64,000 nucleotides of DNA from Bacteroides sp. AN502(2024) (GTDB taxonomy: Bacteria > Bacteroidota > Bacteroidia > Bacteroidales > Bacteroidaceae), in NCBI RefSeq assembly GCF_041227145.1, contig NZ_JBGFSP010000003.1:1860001-1924000 (forward strand). Direction: 5' to 3'. Every line of letters starts with the position of its first letter. The stretch's first letter is position 1. Below are positions 37,073-46,758 of the stretch, piece after piece. The position numbers and the translations under genes were made by a program. The notes beneath the pieces are model-generated. The model was not told the DNA's origin, searched no databases, and saw only the letters and a program-made list of their open reading frames with translations.

Positions 37073-37645
37073 ATGAATAGAATAAAGCAAGACAATAACA
37101 CTCATCCGGCAAGCAAAGGAGTAACTAGCAAAAAAGAATTCAATCTCTTTTTTGCAAAATATTATGCTACATTCATCTCCTTTGCTTGTCGGTATTGCTT
37201 GAATGAAGAAGAAGCACGCGACATCGTTCAAGACGTATTTGTCAGTTTCTGGGAGCAGAGAACCAAGTTCAACTCGCTGCTCACAATCAAAGCTTTCTTT
37301 TACCGTTCCATTTCCAACCGCATCCTCAACTACCTGAAACATGAAGATGTAAAAAAACGATACGCCAGCGACCAACTACAAAAAATACAAAGCGAAGAGT
37401 TCATCATAGAGAATGTTATTCAAGAAGAAGTGTCTTCCATCATTCATATGAAAATCAAAGAACTCACTCCGAGTGAACAAAAAATCATCTTGCTCTCGTT
37501 ACAGAACAAATCCAACCAAGAAATTGCGGAATTGTTACAAATATCTATCACCACTGTAAAGACTCACAAGATGCACGCTTATGCTAAATTGCGTGTCGAA
37601 TTAAAAGAACTACGTTATCTGTTGATTTTCTTAATAGCTCAATAA
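37073..37645 (+). CDS. ECF RNA polymerase sigma-70 factor (FecI-like)
   Basis: A 190-residue sigma factor. Region 2 is FFAKYYATFISFACRYCLNEEEARDIVQDVFVSFWE. Region 4 is LTPSEQKIILLSLQNKSNQEIAELLQISITTVKTHKMHAYAKL, with a clear helix-turn-helix. It is followed by the FecR gene and a SusC with an STN domain, the classical trio in which the outer-membrane receptor signals through FecR to release the sigma factor. The operon downstream is its expected target. Confidence 0.93.
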   Translation: MNRIKQDNNTHPASKGVTSKKEFNLFFAKYYATFISFACRYCLNEEEARDIVQDVFVSFWEQRTKFNSLLTIKAFFYRSISNRILNYLKHEDVKKRYASDQLQKIQSEEFIIENVIQEEVSSIIHMKIKELTPSEQKIILLSLQNKSNQEIAELLQISITTVKTHKMHAYAKLRVELKELRYLLIFLIAQ

Positions 37646-37750
37646 TACTAAAAACAAGACAAAAACAAAATAAAACAAGAAATAAGCCATTTTCATATCA
37701 TACTCATCTTAGACAAAGTTGTTTAATATAGCAAAGAAGCAATATATTAA

Positions 37751-38917
37751 ATGACTGAAAACAAACTAAAAGAAAGCATACAGATAGCAGAAGAAATCGC
37801 CCGTGAGTTATACACAGGAGAAAAGTCTGATTCCGCCCTATTAAAAGAGTGGAAAAAAAAGTCGCCAGACCTGTACAGAAATATCTGCCAGCAACAAAAG
37901 CTAACGGATGAAATCAAATTTCGCGATGCTATCGAACTTGAGAGTGCTTTGCGCCAGGTACAACGGAGACTTTCACTCGTTCCACGCAAACACACCCAAG
38001 TATACTACATGCGATTTATCAGCATGGCAGCCTGTCTGTGTGCCCTTTTATGCATCAGCTATCTTTTATACACCACATCAAATAAGCAACCGATACCACA
38101 ATGGGCGTCAGCCATTCCCGGTAACGAAAAAGCATTCATCTCCACCAATAACGATACGGTAACGTTAAACGAGAAAAAATGGATCGTTGTCGGAGACCGG
38201 CTCATTAACAATACGAACGACGGGAAAAAGGAAGTCGCTATCCGACTGCCGCAGGAGCAAAAATTCATCAGACTCGTCGTGCCTGCAGGAGGAGAGCAGA
38301 AACTGACACTGGAAGACGGAACAGGAATACAGGTTAATACAGATTCGGAACTACTGTTTCCCGCTCATTTCGAAGCAGATACTCGCCAAGTGAGACTGCA
38401 CGGAGAAGCTTATTTCGACGTGACAACCAATAAAGAAAAACCTTTCATTGTACAATTGGAAGAGTTGACAGTAGAAGCTACCGGAACCGCCTTCAACATC
38501 AAAAGTTATCAGGAAGAAGATGAAACAAGCATCACACTCGTAAAAGGCAGTGTGACTATCTACAAAGAAAAGCAACCACTTGTGACATTGATTCCCGGAC
38601 AACTGTTCACTTATCATCAACAGACCCATACATACGATGTGACAGACCCTGTATTGTCCACTATCACCGACTGGACCAATGGAGAGTTCGTGTTTCACAA
38701 CGAAACCATCCACAACATCATGCGTAAACTCTCTCGCTGGTATAACGTGAACATCGTTATAGACGATGACATCAAGCACATGCGATACACGGGCATACTT
38801 TCACGCAAGCAGCCTCTTATGGAGACGTTGGAAGCGCTTCGGATGACCAACGAGCTTGACTTTCACCTCCAACAGGAAAAGAAAATAGAAGTTCGAAAGA
38901 AAGAAAATCAACATTAA
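37751..38917 (+). CDS. FecR-family anti-sigma factor
   Basis: Holds the ECF sigma factor inactive until the receptor signals. In 388 residues there are an N-terminal cytoplasmic part, one membrane helix near residues 90-110 (FISMAACLCALLCISYLLY), then the periplasmic FecR domain (IRLVVPAGGEQKLTLEDGTGIQVN, GEAYFDVTTNKEKPFIVQ, VEATGTAFNIKSY). A C-terminal STN-like DUF4974 domain contains RKLSRWYNVNIVIDDDI. It sits 105 bases after the sigma gene. Confidence 0.93.
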   Translation: MTENKLKESIQIAEEIARELYTGEKSDSALLKEWKKKSPDLYRNICQQQKLTDEIKFRDAIELESALRQVQRRLSLVPRKHTQVYYMRFISMAACLCALLCISYLLYTTSNKQPIPQWASAIPGNEKAFISTNNDTVTLNEKKWIVVGDRLINNTNDGKKEVAIRLPQEQKFIRLVVPAGGEQKLTLEDGTGIQVNTDSELLFPAHFEADTRQVRLHGEAYFDVTTNKEKPFIVQLEELTVEATGTAFNIKSYQEEDETSITLVKGSVTIYKEKQPLVTLIPGQLFTYHQQTHTYDVTDPVLSTITDWTNGEFVFHNETIHNIMRKLSRWYNVNIVIDDDIKHMRYTGILSRKQPLMETLEALRMTNELDFHLQQEKKIEVRKKENQH

Positions 38918-38935
38918 GTCTAATCATATATAAAA

Positions 38936-41900
38936 ATGCACAAGATGAAAGTAAGATTTATCTCACGAGGACTGATGATGCTATTGGCATTTATCCTGTC
39001 CTTCTCAGCTCCGGAAGTGCACGCACAAAACGTACGAAAGGAAGCAATCACAATGACGGCCAACAAGAAACCGTTGGCGGAGGTACTGGAAAAACTGAGC
39101 AAGCAATACAAGTATCAGCTTTTCTACAACACAGCACTGACGAAAGGTATCCGCGTGTCGGCCTCTTTTAAGAATGCAGACATCGATCAGGTCATGAAAA
39201 AACTGCTTACAGGCACCGGGCTGTCGTACAGCATCAAAGGGAAAACCATTGTTATTACCTCGGCCGATGGTAAAAAAACAGCCAATACAACCTTACTGAA
39301 AGGACGCGTGCTGGACAAAGAAGGTCTGGGGATTCCGGGAGTCAACATTTTCACACAAGACAAAAGTCAGGGAGCAGTCAGCGACATTGACGGAAATTTC
39401 GCTTTTGCCAAACCACTGGCTCATGGAACAGTGCTGAACTTCACATCCATCGGAATGAAAACACAAAACGTGGTGTACAGTGGAGAAAGCACGCTGAAAA
39501 TAGTCATGGTAGAGAATGTCAACGAACTGGATGCAGTGGTAGTCACCGGTGTCATCAACAAAATGAAAGAGAGCTTTACCGGTTCTGCTTCTACCTTCAC
39601 TACCGATGAGCTGAAAGCGGTGGGAACAACCAACGCCATTGCCAGCTTGAAAACACTGGACCCCTCATTCAATGTCTTGGAAAACAGTTCATTCGGATCC
39701 GACCCGAACCGAATGCCTGACATTGAGATACGCGGTAAATCCAGCCTTATCAGTACGCGAGACGAACTGGCAGAGGATCCCAACCAACCCTTGTTCATTC
39801 TCGACGGATTCGAAACAACCCTGGAAACTATCTACAATATGGATATGAACCGTATCGCATCCATCACCATCCTGAAAGACGCCGCTTCAACAGCCATTTA
39901 CGGTTCGAAAGCATCCAACGGAGTAGTAGTGGTAGAAACCATACGGCCCAAATCAGGTAAACTCCATCTGTCATACAACGGCTCCGCCAACATCTCCTGG
40001 GCAGACCTGACCAGCTACAACCTGATGAACGCTCGAGAAAAACTGGAATTCGAGAAGCTCGTGGGAAGGTACAACTCGTCCGATCCGGTACAGGAACTGC
40101 TATTACAACAATCGTACAATAACAAACTGAACGACATTACGCGAGGAGTAGATACATACTGGCTTTCCGATCCGTTACGTACCGGAATCAACCACCGCCA
40201 TTCCGTCTATGCCGATGGTGGAGAAGGTGCTTTCATGTTCGGACTGGGATTATCCTACAATGGCATCACAGGTGTGATGAAAGAGTCAGACCGTAATAAT
40301 ATCAGTGGAAATATCGACTTGACTTACCGATTGGACAAACTACAGTTCACCAATAAATTCTATCTCGATAGAACCGACAGCAAGAACCCAACGGTAGGAT
40401 TCTCCGAATATGCCAAGGCCAATCCTTATTATACGAAATATAATGAAGACGGAGAAGTGGAAAGATGGCTAGAATACAATAAATACATACAGGCAGCCAA
40501 CCCATTGTACAACGCAGCACAGAACAGCTATAACAAAAATAAAGGATTCTCGATCTCCGACAAATTCATCGCCGAATACACTCCGATCGAATCGATGAAA
40601 ATACGTGCACGTTTCGGAATCACGCACTCCAACAGCAATTCGGAAGCATTCGCTTCACCTCTCAACACCAGGTTCTTCGAAACGGAATACACCAAACGGG
40701 GTTCATACAACTATGGAGAGACTGAAAGTAACAAATACGAAGGAGAGCTCACCTTCACGTATGGTAAATTGCTGAAAGAAAAGCATCTCTTCAACGTTGC
40801 ATTAGGAGGTTACCTGTCACAACTCGATTCCAAGACATACGGCTATTCAGCCATCGGCTTCCCGACAGGCGACTACACGCTGCCGTCGTTTGCCAACCGT
40901 TATCCCGATGGAGGAAAGCCCAACTATTACGAAAGCACCAACCGTTCGGTCAGTGCATACGCGATCGGAAACTACTCGTATGACAACCGTTACCTGCTCG
41001 ACTTCAGTTATCGCGTCAACGGGGCGTCCGTATTCGGCACCAACAAACACTACATCGGAACATGGGCAGTGGGACTCGCATGGAATCTGCACCGGGAGAA
41101 GTTTATTTCCGACAACTTCGACGGAATATCCATGCTGAAACTACGAGCCTCCATCGGTAATCCGGGCAACCAGAATTTCTCTTCATCGCCCACCATCACG
41201 ACATTCCGCTACAACTTCAACTCATTCAATTACTTCGGAATGACCACCTCGCTCAATCAGTTGGGTAATCCCGACCTGAAATGGCAGACCACCATCGACC
41301 GCAACATCGGTTTTGATATTACCATTCTCAATAATCGCCTGACTATCGTTGGCGACTATTACTACAAGACAACCGACCCATTGCTCATCGGCATCTACAT
41401 GCCTGCTTCTTCGGGAGCCACCAACAACATGATATACAAGAATTTCGGTAAACAGACCTCGAAAGGTTTCACGGCACAAGCCACCTATTATATCTTCCGC
41501 AACATGGAAGACCGTTTCTGGTGGTCGGTCAGAGGAACATTGCGTCACGGTTCCAACAAACTATCAGGCATCGGCAATCGACTGGAAGCCTTCAACTCAC
41601 AGCAGCGAGAAGGAGACGATGAAGGAAAGAACCGTTCGACCAAACGTTATTACGACGGTGCCGATCCGGATGACATCTGGGCAGTACAATCGGCGGGCAT
41701 CGACCCTGCCACCGGTCGGGAACTTTTCATCAAGAAGAATGGAGAACTGACGTACGACTTCTCCTACGATGATGAAATGGTGATTGCCAACAGCCGCCCG
41801 AAAGTAGAAGGTGTCATAGGAAGCAGCTTTGCATGGAAAGGATTCTCAGTGAATCTTGACTTCCGTTATCGCATGGGCGGATACTCATTCAACTCCGTCC

Positions 41901-42256
41901 TGTTTGAAAAAGTGGAAAATGTAAGTGCCAGACAAATGATTTACAACCTTGACAAACGTGCCTTCTACGACAGATGGCAAAAACCGGGCGACAAGGCACA
42001 GTTCAAGAACATTGCCAATTCAACCTCCACTCCGATGTCGTCCCGTTTCATTCAAAAAGACAACTCTCTGTCACTCGAGTCTCTGCGCATCGGCTATGAA
42101 TTCTCACCTGAAATCGCCCGAAGAATGGGTGTCAGTTCATTGAGACTGAATGCATACATGAACGATATCTTCCGTTTGACTACTATCAAACAGGAACGTG
42201 GAACCGATTATCCTTTTGCACGGAGCGTATCTTTCGCTCTCTCTTTAACTCTCTAA
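38936..42256 (+). CDS. SusC/RagA-family TonB-linked outer-membrane transporter with STN domain
   Basis: Imports oligosaccharides through the outer membrane with TonB energy. The 1,106-residue protein has a signal peptide ending VHAQ, an STN domain (residues ~40-105, LAEVLEKLSKQYKYQLFY) that contacts FecR, a carboxypeptidase-D-like domain (LKGRVLDKEGLGIPGVNIFTQ), the plug (ITILKDAASTAIYGSKASNG) and a long barrel ending in SVSFALSLTL. The STN domain ties it to the sigma/FecR pair upstream. SusD follows 12 bases later. Confidence 0.95.
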   Translation: MHKMKVRFISRGLMMLLAFILSFSAPEVHAQNVRKEAITMTANKKPLAEVLEKLSKQYKYQLFYNTALTKGIRVSASFKNADIDQVMKKLLTGTGLSYSIKGKTIVITSADGKKTANTTLLKGRVLDKEGLGIPGVNIFTQDKSQGAVSDIDGNFAFAKPLAHGTVLNFTSIGMKTQNVVYSGESTLKIVMVENVNELDAVVVTGVINKMKESFTGSASTFTTDELKAVGTTNAIASLKTLDPSFNVLENSSFGSDPNRMPDIEIRGKSSLISTRDELAEDPNQPLFILDGFETTLETIYNMDMNRIASITILKDAASTAIYGSKASNGVVVVETIRPKSGKLHLSYNGSANISWADLTSYNLMNAREKLEFEKLVGRYNSSDPVQELLLQQSYNNKLNDITRGVDTYWLSDPLRTGINHRHSVYADGGEGAFMFGLGLSYNGITGVMKESDRNNISGNIDLTYRLDKLQFTNKFYLDRTDSKNPTVGFSEYAKANPYYTKYNEDGEVERWLEYNKYIQAANPLYNAAQNSYNKNKGFSISDKFIAEYTPIESMKIRARFGITHSNSNSEAFASPLNTRFFETEYTKRGSYNYGETESNKYEGELTFTYGKLLKEKHLFNVALGGYLSQLDSKTYGYSAIGFPTGDYTLPSFANRYPDGGKPNYYESTNRSVSAYAIGNYSYDNRYLLDFSYRVNGASVFGTNKHYIGTWAVGLAWNLHREKFISDNFDGISMLKLRASIGNPGNQNFSSSPTITTFRYNFNSFNYFGMTTSLNQLGNPDLKWQTTIDRNIGFDITILNNRLTIVGDYYYKTTDPLLIGIYMPASSGATNNMIYKNFGKQTSKGFTAQATYYIFRNMEDRFWWSVRGTLRHGSNKLSGIGNRLEAFNSQQREGDDEGKNRSTKRYYDGADPDDIWAVQSAGIDPATGRELFIKKNGELTYDFSYDDEMVIANSRPKVEGVIGSSFAWKGFSVNLDFRYRMGGYSFNSVLFEKVENVSARQMIYNLDKRAFYDRWQKPGDKAQFKNIANSTSTPMSSRFIQKDNSLSLESLRIGYEFSPEIARRMGVSSLRLNAYMNDIFRLTTIKQERGTDYPFARSVSFALSLTL

Positions 42257-42268
42257 AAAAATACTACT

Positions 42269-43912
42269 ATGAAACTGAAACAATACATTTCATTACTTTT
42301 GGTTCTGTTGTCGGCAGGAATGACCAGCAGCTGCACCGACTGGTTGGACGAACAACCGAAAGACAAACAAAGCGAACTGCAACAGTTTGCCACCAAAGAA
42401 GGCTTCCAAGCTGCCGTGAACGGCATCTATAACCGGATGAGCGGAAGTTCGCTTTACGGCTCCACTCTTTCTTACAGCATGATCGACCTGCTGGGACAAC
42501 GCTACACCGTCGAGCAGGCATCCGAAGAGAGCTACTATAAATACCTACGGGCATTGACCGAATGGAATTATTCCGACGAGACGGTCATCGCCACTCTCGG
42601 CTCTACCTGGGGGGAAGCATACCAAACGATTATGAACATCAACGTTATCCTGGAAAACCTCGAGAAGGATGCCGCCGAGCAACATACGCTTCCGCAAACA
42701 GAGTACAAAATGCTCAAAGGCGAGATGCTGGCAGCGCGTGCCATGCTTCATTTCGACATGCTGCGTCTGTTTGGTCCCATCTATAGCAAACATCCCGAAG
42801 AAAGAGGCGTCCCCTACAACCAAAGTACGAAAACAGAGATTCTGCCCATCCTGACAGCCGAGGATGTACTCAGCAACTACATCCTGCGCGATCTCACCGA
42901 AGCGGAAAAACTGTTGCTCGACTCGGATCCCGTAATCACCGAAGGACCGAGAGCCGTATATGACGAAATTACCATGGACAACTCCATGCGCTACAGGCAG
43001 TTGCGGTTGAACTATTACGCCACCGTATTGCTGACCGCACGCGCCTATCTTTGGAAAGGAGACTACACCAATGCCCTCACAGAAGCCAAGAAGCTGACAG
43101 ACGACCCGAAAGTAAGGACTTTCTTCCCGAAAGTAAATCCGGGTACCCTGCTGGGTAACTCATCCGATCCGGACCGCATGTTTTCTACCGAATCACTGTT
43201 CGGCTTTTACAACGCCGACCGCAAGCTGATTTATAATTATACCTTCGGAGGAGAAGACACCGGCAAGCGACTGTTGATTCCGCGCCCCAACTACGTGAAG
43301 GCACTCTTATTCAACGGTGAGACACAAGACTACCGCTGCCAGTCGCAATGGGATAATGGAACGACATTGGACGGAACTCCATCCGACAGATTCACCAAAT
43401 TCAAAGAGATCACAGATAATCAACAAAAAGACGATACCGAAGACATCGATGGAACCGCCGCACTGAGAAAGCAGAAGTTCTATGCAACGTTCTGCTCACT
43501 TATCAAATTGAGCGAAGCGTATTACATCGCTGCCGAAGCAATGGGAAACAGCACGTCACCGGAATACAACCTTACCGCGGCATGGAATTATCTCAATACG
43601 ATACGCGCAGATAGAGGAATACCTGCCAAATCAGGAAATGAAAGCCAACTGACCGATCTCATCACCAAAGAATACATACGCGAGTTTATCGGCGAAGGAC
43701 AAATATTCTTCTACTTCAAACGTCTGAACAAAGGATTCGACAACGATTACAATGGAAGGCAGGAAATGAAAGTGATGACTGCCCCGGAAGTAGAGATATT
43801 CCCCGGTTGGGTCATCCCGGCAGAATACAGCTATAAAGACGATGCCACCGATGAAGAAAAAGAGAAGAGATTCGTATTGCCATTGCCTAAAAATGAATTG
43901 GATAACCGTTAA
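42269..43912 (+). CDS. SusD/RagB-family outer-membrane lipoprotein
   Basis: A glycan-binding lid on the SusC transporter. The 547-residue protein has a lipobox Cys at residue 22 (GMTSSC) and SusD helical repeats (EMLAARAMLHFDMLRLFGP, LLTARAYLWKGDYTNAL). The C-terminal region FIGEGQIFFYFKRLNKG matches the usual RxxE/F-rich ending. It directly follows its SusC partner. Confidence 0.94.
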   Translation: MKLKQYISLLLVLLSAGMTSSCTDWLDEQPKDKQSELQQFATKEGFQAAVNGIYNRMSGSSLYGSTLSYSMIDLLGQRYTVEQASEESYYKYLRALTEWNYSDETVIATLGSTWGEAYQTIMNINVILENLEKDAAEQHTLPQTEYKMLKGEMLAARAMLHFDMLRLFGPIYSKHPEERGVPYNQSTKTEILPILTAEDVLSNYILRDLTEAEKLLLDSDPVITEGPRAVYDEITMDNSMRYRQLRLNYYATVLLTARAYLWKGDYTNALTEAKKLTDDPKVRTFFPKVNPGTLLGNSSDPDRMFSTESLFGFYNADRKLIYNYTFGGEDTGKRLLIPRPNYVKALLFNGETQDYRCQSQWDNGTTLDGTPSDRFTKFKEITDNQQKDDTEDIDGTAALRKQKFYATFCSLIKLSEAYYIAAEAMGNSTSPEYNLTAAWNYLNTIRADRGIPAKSGNESQLTDLITKEYIREFIGEGQIFFYFKRLNKGFDNDYNGRQEMKVMTAPEVEIFPGWVIPAEYSYKDDATDEEKEKRFVLPLPKNELDNR

Positions 43913-43927
43913 AACAACGAAAGAATC

Positions 43928-44749
43928 ATGAAAAATAAATGGATATTAGCAGCGATGGGGCTATCTGCCCTTTTCGTTTCCTGTCAGCAGGAAAAAATAG
44001 ACGCATACGAAATGGATGAAAGCAAGATCTATTTCCAGACCCACTCTTTCTCCGGTGCCAATGGAGCGGAGGGATACTCAACAACTACCTCTTTCTCCTT
44101 CATGAGCTATCCGCTGAGTTTTCAAGACGTAGTTTTTCGAGGCACAGTGCAACTGCTGGGCGAAGTGAAAGATTACGATCGCTCCATACGGGTCGTAGTA
44201 GACGAAGAGGAAACGACCATGGCGCCAGAAGGGTACGAAATCGATCTGGATACGCTGAAAATTAAGGCAGGAACCAATAAAGGAGAGGTCGGTGTACGTT
44301 TCTTCCGCACGGAAAGTATTCTGGAAAAGCCGGATACTTTGGTATTGCGGCTCGAAGAAAACGAACACTTCCATGTGTTGCAAACATATAAATCGAGCAA
44401 CGTATGGGACAATACCACTGCCGGAAACCTCGATGGAAGCCGTTATACATTCGTTATCAGTGAAGTCTATACACGTCCCAATAGCTGGAGCCAGGTGCAA
44501 GCCTATTTCGGTGACTGGTCCCGTGTCCGCCATTCGTTCATCGACAGTTTCTTCGGATTCAGTAAGAATGATTGGGACTTTTGGGGAAGCGGCACAATGT
44601 CTGCCGGAAAAATGCCTTTTTACGCGCGCGAACTACAGAAAGAACTGCAAAGACGAGCCGATGCCGGTGAACCCGTTTACGATGGAGTGGATGAGGAAGG
44701 CAACCCACGTCCTATGCAACTGCCGCCCGCCTACCGCGTGAATTATTAA
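43928..44749 (+). CDS. DUF4843 lipoprotein
   Basis: A 273-residue lipoprotein with lipobox Cys at residue 19 (SALFVSCQQEK). The DUF4843 layout is visible: KIYFQTHSFSG, a long beta domain with VDEEETTMAPEGYEIDLDTLKIKAGT, and LRLEENEHF, then a Trp-rich segment FGDWSRVRHSFIDSFFG. These proteins accompany SusC/SusD and may bind the same glycan at the surface. It lies 15 bases after susD. Confidence 0.88.
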   Translation: MKNKWILAAMGLSALFVSCQQEKIDAYEMDESKIYFQTHSFSGANGAEGYSTTTSFSFMSYPLSFQDVVFRGTVQLLGEVKDYDRSIRVVVDEEETTMAPEGYEIDLDTLKIKAGTNKGEVGVRFFRTESILEKPDTLVLRLEENEHFHVLQTYKSSNVWDNTTAGNLDGSRYTFVISEVYTRPNSWSQVQAYFGDWSRVRHSFIDSFFGFSKNDWDFWGSGTMSAGKMPFYARELQKELQRRADAGEPVYDGVDEEGNPRPMQLPPAYRVNY

Positions 44750-44758
44750 AACTGACGT

Positions 44759-46453
44759 ATGACAACCATAAAAATCATAGAGAAAATGAATAAATTACAA
44801 TACATAGCCCGAAACATCGCAGCATGTCTGTGCCTATTGCCGATGCTGCTTGCCTGTTCCGATGACAAGGGAAACTATACCTATCAAGAGAAGACCCTCA
44901 TCACGATAGAAGGCATTCCCGAACAGAAAGAGTATCTGTCGGGGGTCGACTATCTCGACCTGAAACCCATCATCACTTCCAACATAGAAGGAGAGATCAC
45001 CGGAGACAACCCCAACTTCGAATTTCTCTACCAGAAAAAAGATTCGGAAGGTAACTGGAAAAACATCTGCGGAGAGAAAGACCTCCACATGCTGATGAAT
45101 TTCGCGTCAGGCTCACATATCTGCCGTTACATTGTAACAGATAAACGAACGGGAGTGCAGACTTTGCAACTATTCTACGTCAGCTCGCAAACCATCACAT
45201 CCGAAGGATGGATGGTGCTCTGCAACGAAGGCGAAGAGGAACGTGTACGCCTGGATATGCTCTCACAGATCTCGGCGGGACGCGTCATTCCCACGCACGA
45301 TATTGCTCTAAAAGGGGAAGATGTTCCCGAAATGTATCACGCTACCCAACTGGGGTATTTCAACAGTAATTGGGACGGAAATGTTATCGCTCTTCTATCC
45401 CAAACGGATGCTTATACCATCAAAACATCCGATGAGAAGGGAAGAAACGAATTTATAACAATTCAAGATCTTCACAAACTGACCAACGCGCACTTCCTAA
45501 GTGCAGTTTCCGATCCTATCGTTTATCTTTCATCTGTAGTAGGTACAGGCACCGCTCGACGTCCAGATGCAGCCATCTGCATATCAGACAAAGGAAACGC
45601 ATATGCGTGGAATACTTCTATGCAATACACAGGTTTCGAATCTCTCATCAACACCTCTGTACGCGGTGGTAATGCAGAATTCCATGTGGCTCCGTTTGTC
45701 GGAAGCAGCCCACTACGTCCTACCGGACAAACTGTTGCTGTCGCCCTACTATACGACATCGACAATTGCCGCTTTATCGGCTGGGTGGGAGACAGCGAAG
45801 CAAACAAACAAGTATGTAGACCACTCGAAGACCCTGCGAACAAGCTGTTCAACTTCAACACAGGTGGTATGCAGTTAGTATGCATGCTCAATGTGCCCAC
45901 TTCAAACGGTATGACCTATTGCATCATGCAGGACGGAACCAAACGCCATTTGTATTGCATCAATGTCTCTACTAAGGAGTTTACACAAGAAAGATGTTGT
46001 GAGAACATCCAAGCACCAAATTTCGACAAAGCAACTTGTTTTGCGGCAAATCTCTATCCGGTGATTTATTACGGCTATCGCAACAAGGTATATGCTTACA
46101 ACTACGCCACCGAAGAAACCAAAGAAATCATCACGCTTGATGCGAACGAGGAGGTGACGATGCTTAAATTCAACCGTTTCGACTATCCGCCGGGCATAGA
46201 TGGATTTAGCTCAAGGGGTAGTGAGATGAAAGCCATCTACAAAGAACGAGAGAAAGAACTGATTGTCGGCTCATATAATAACGCTGCCACCGACAATAAT
46301 GGTGGAACACTCAGTTTCTACACGGTGGATGACAGTAACAGCGGTATGACAGTGACTCTGAAGAAAGACGTAGATGAGGATGGAGCAGAACGTATCTGGA
46401 AATACGGTGGTTATGCAAAGATAAAAGATGTACGCTATAAGGAACCTCAATAA
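44759..46453 (+). CDS. PKD-like family lipoprotein
   Basis: A lipoprotein of 564 residues. A later ATG (MNKLQYIARN, at 44,786) puts the lipobox at LLPMLLACSDD and is the better start. An Ig/PKD-like stretch follows (ITIEGIPEQKEYLSGVDYLDLKPII). The rest may form a beta-propeller-like surface domain (VALLYDIDNCRFIGWVGD, FYTVDDSNSGMTVTL). It is the last gene of this locus, 9 bases after DUF4843. A surface glycan-binding role is inferred from position. Confidence 0.83.
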   Translation: MTTIKIIEKMNKLQYIARNIAACLCLLPMLLACSDDKGNYTYQEKTLITIEGIPEQKEYLSGVDYLDLKPIITSNIEGEITGDNPNFEFLYQKKDSEGNWKNICGEKDLHMLMNFASGSHICRYIVTDKRTGVQTLQLFYVSSQTITSEGWMVLCNEGEEERVRLDMLSQISAGRVIPTHDIALKGEDVPEMYHATQLGYFNSNWDGNVIALLSQTDAYTIKTSDEKGRNEFITIQDLHKLTNAHFLSAVSDPIVYLSSVVGTGTARRPDAAICISDKGNAYAWNTSMQYTGFESLINTSVRGGNAEFHVAPFVGSSPLRPTGQTVAVALLYDIDNCRFIGWVGDSEANKQVCRPLEDPANKLFNFNTGGMQLVCMLNVPTSNGMTYCIMQDGTKRHLYCINVSTKEFTQERCCENIQAPNFDKATCFAANLYPVIYYGYRNKVYAYNYATEETKEIITLDANEEVTMLKFNRFDYPPGIDGFSSRGSEMKAIYKEREKELIVGSYNNAATDNNGGTLSFYTVDDSNSGMTVTLKKDVDEDGAERIWKYGGYAKIKDVRYKEPQ

Positions 46454-46493
46454 GCAGAGGGATATTCTCAAAATAAAAATGAGTACTCTAAAA

Positions 46494-46591
46494 GAGGCTG
46501 TCTAACAGATCTCAGTAATTAGAAGTCACCCCTGCCAAAGTATATTCTGGCAGGGGTGAAATCGTTAAAATAGGACTTGTTAGACAGCCTC
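46494..46591. repeat. Two-tier hairpin element, first copy
   Basis: Outer arms GAGGCTGTCTAAC (46,494-46,506) and GTTAGACAGCCTC (46,579-46,591) are perfect inverted copies. Nested inside are CACCCCTGCC (46,527-46,536) and GGCAGGGGTG (46,549-46,558). It lies in the gap between the convergent lipoprotein and lpdA genes. Confidence 0.75.
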
Positions 46592-46600
46592 GCTAATCTT

Positions 46601-46708
46601 AAAAGGAGGGTGTGTCATAATGCCTGAATATAAAGATTTACCCCTGCCACAGATAGCTATAGCAGGGGTCATTTCTTCAAAAAGGGAATTTTGACACACC
46701 CTCCTTTT
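46601..46708. repeat. Two-tier hairpin element, second copy with different outer arms
   Basis: Outer arms AAAAGGAGGGTGTGTCA (46,601-46,617) and TGACACACCCTCCTTTT (46,692-46,708). The nested inner arms ACCCCTGC (46,640-46,647) and GCAGGGGT (46,662-46,669) are nearly those of the first copy. The T run after the outer arm suggests use as a terminator. Confidence 0.75.
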
Positions 46709-46758
46709 TTTGTCCTTTTTAGGATATCCTTCTTGCTAGCGGGTTTTAAGACAACCGA

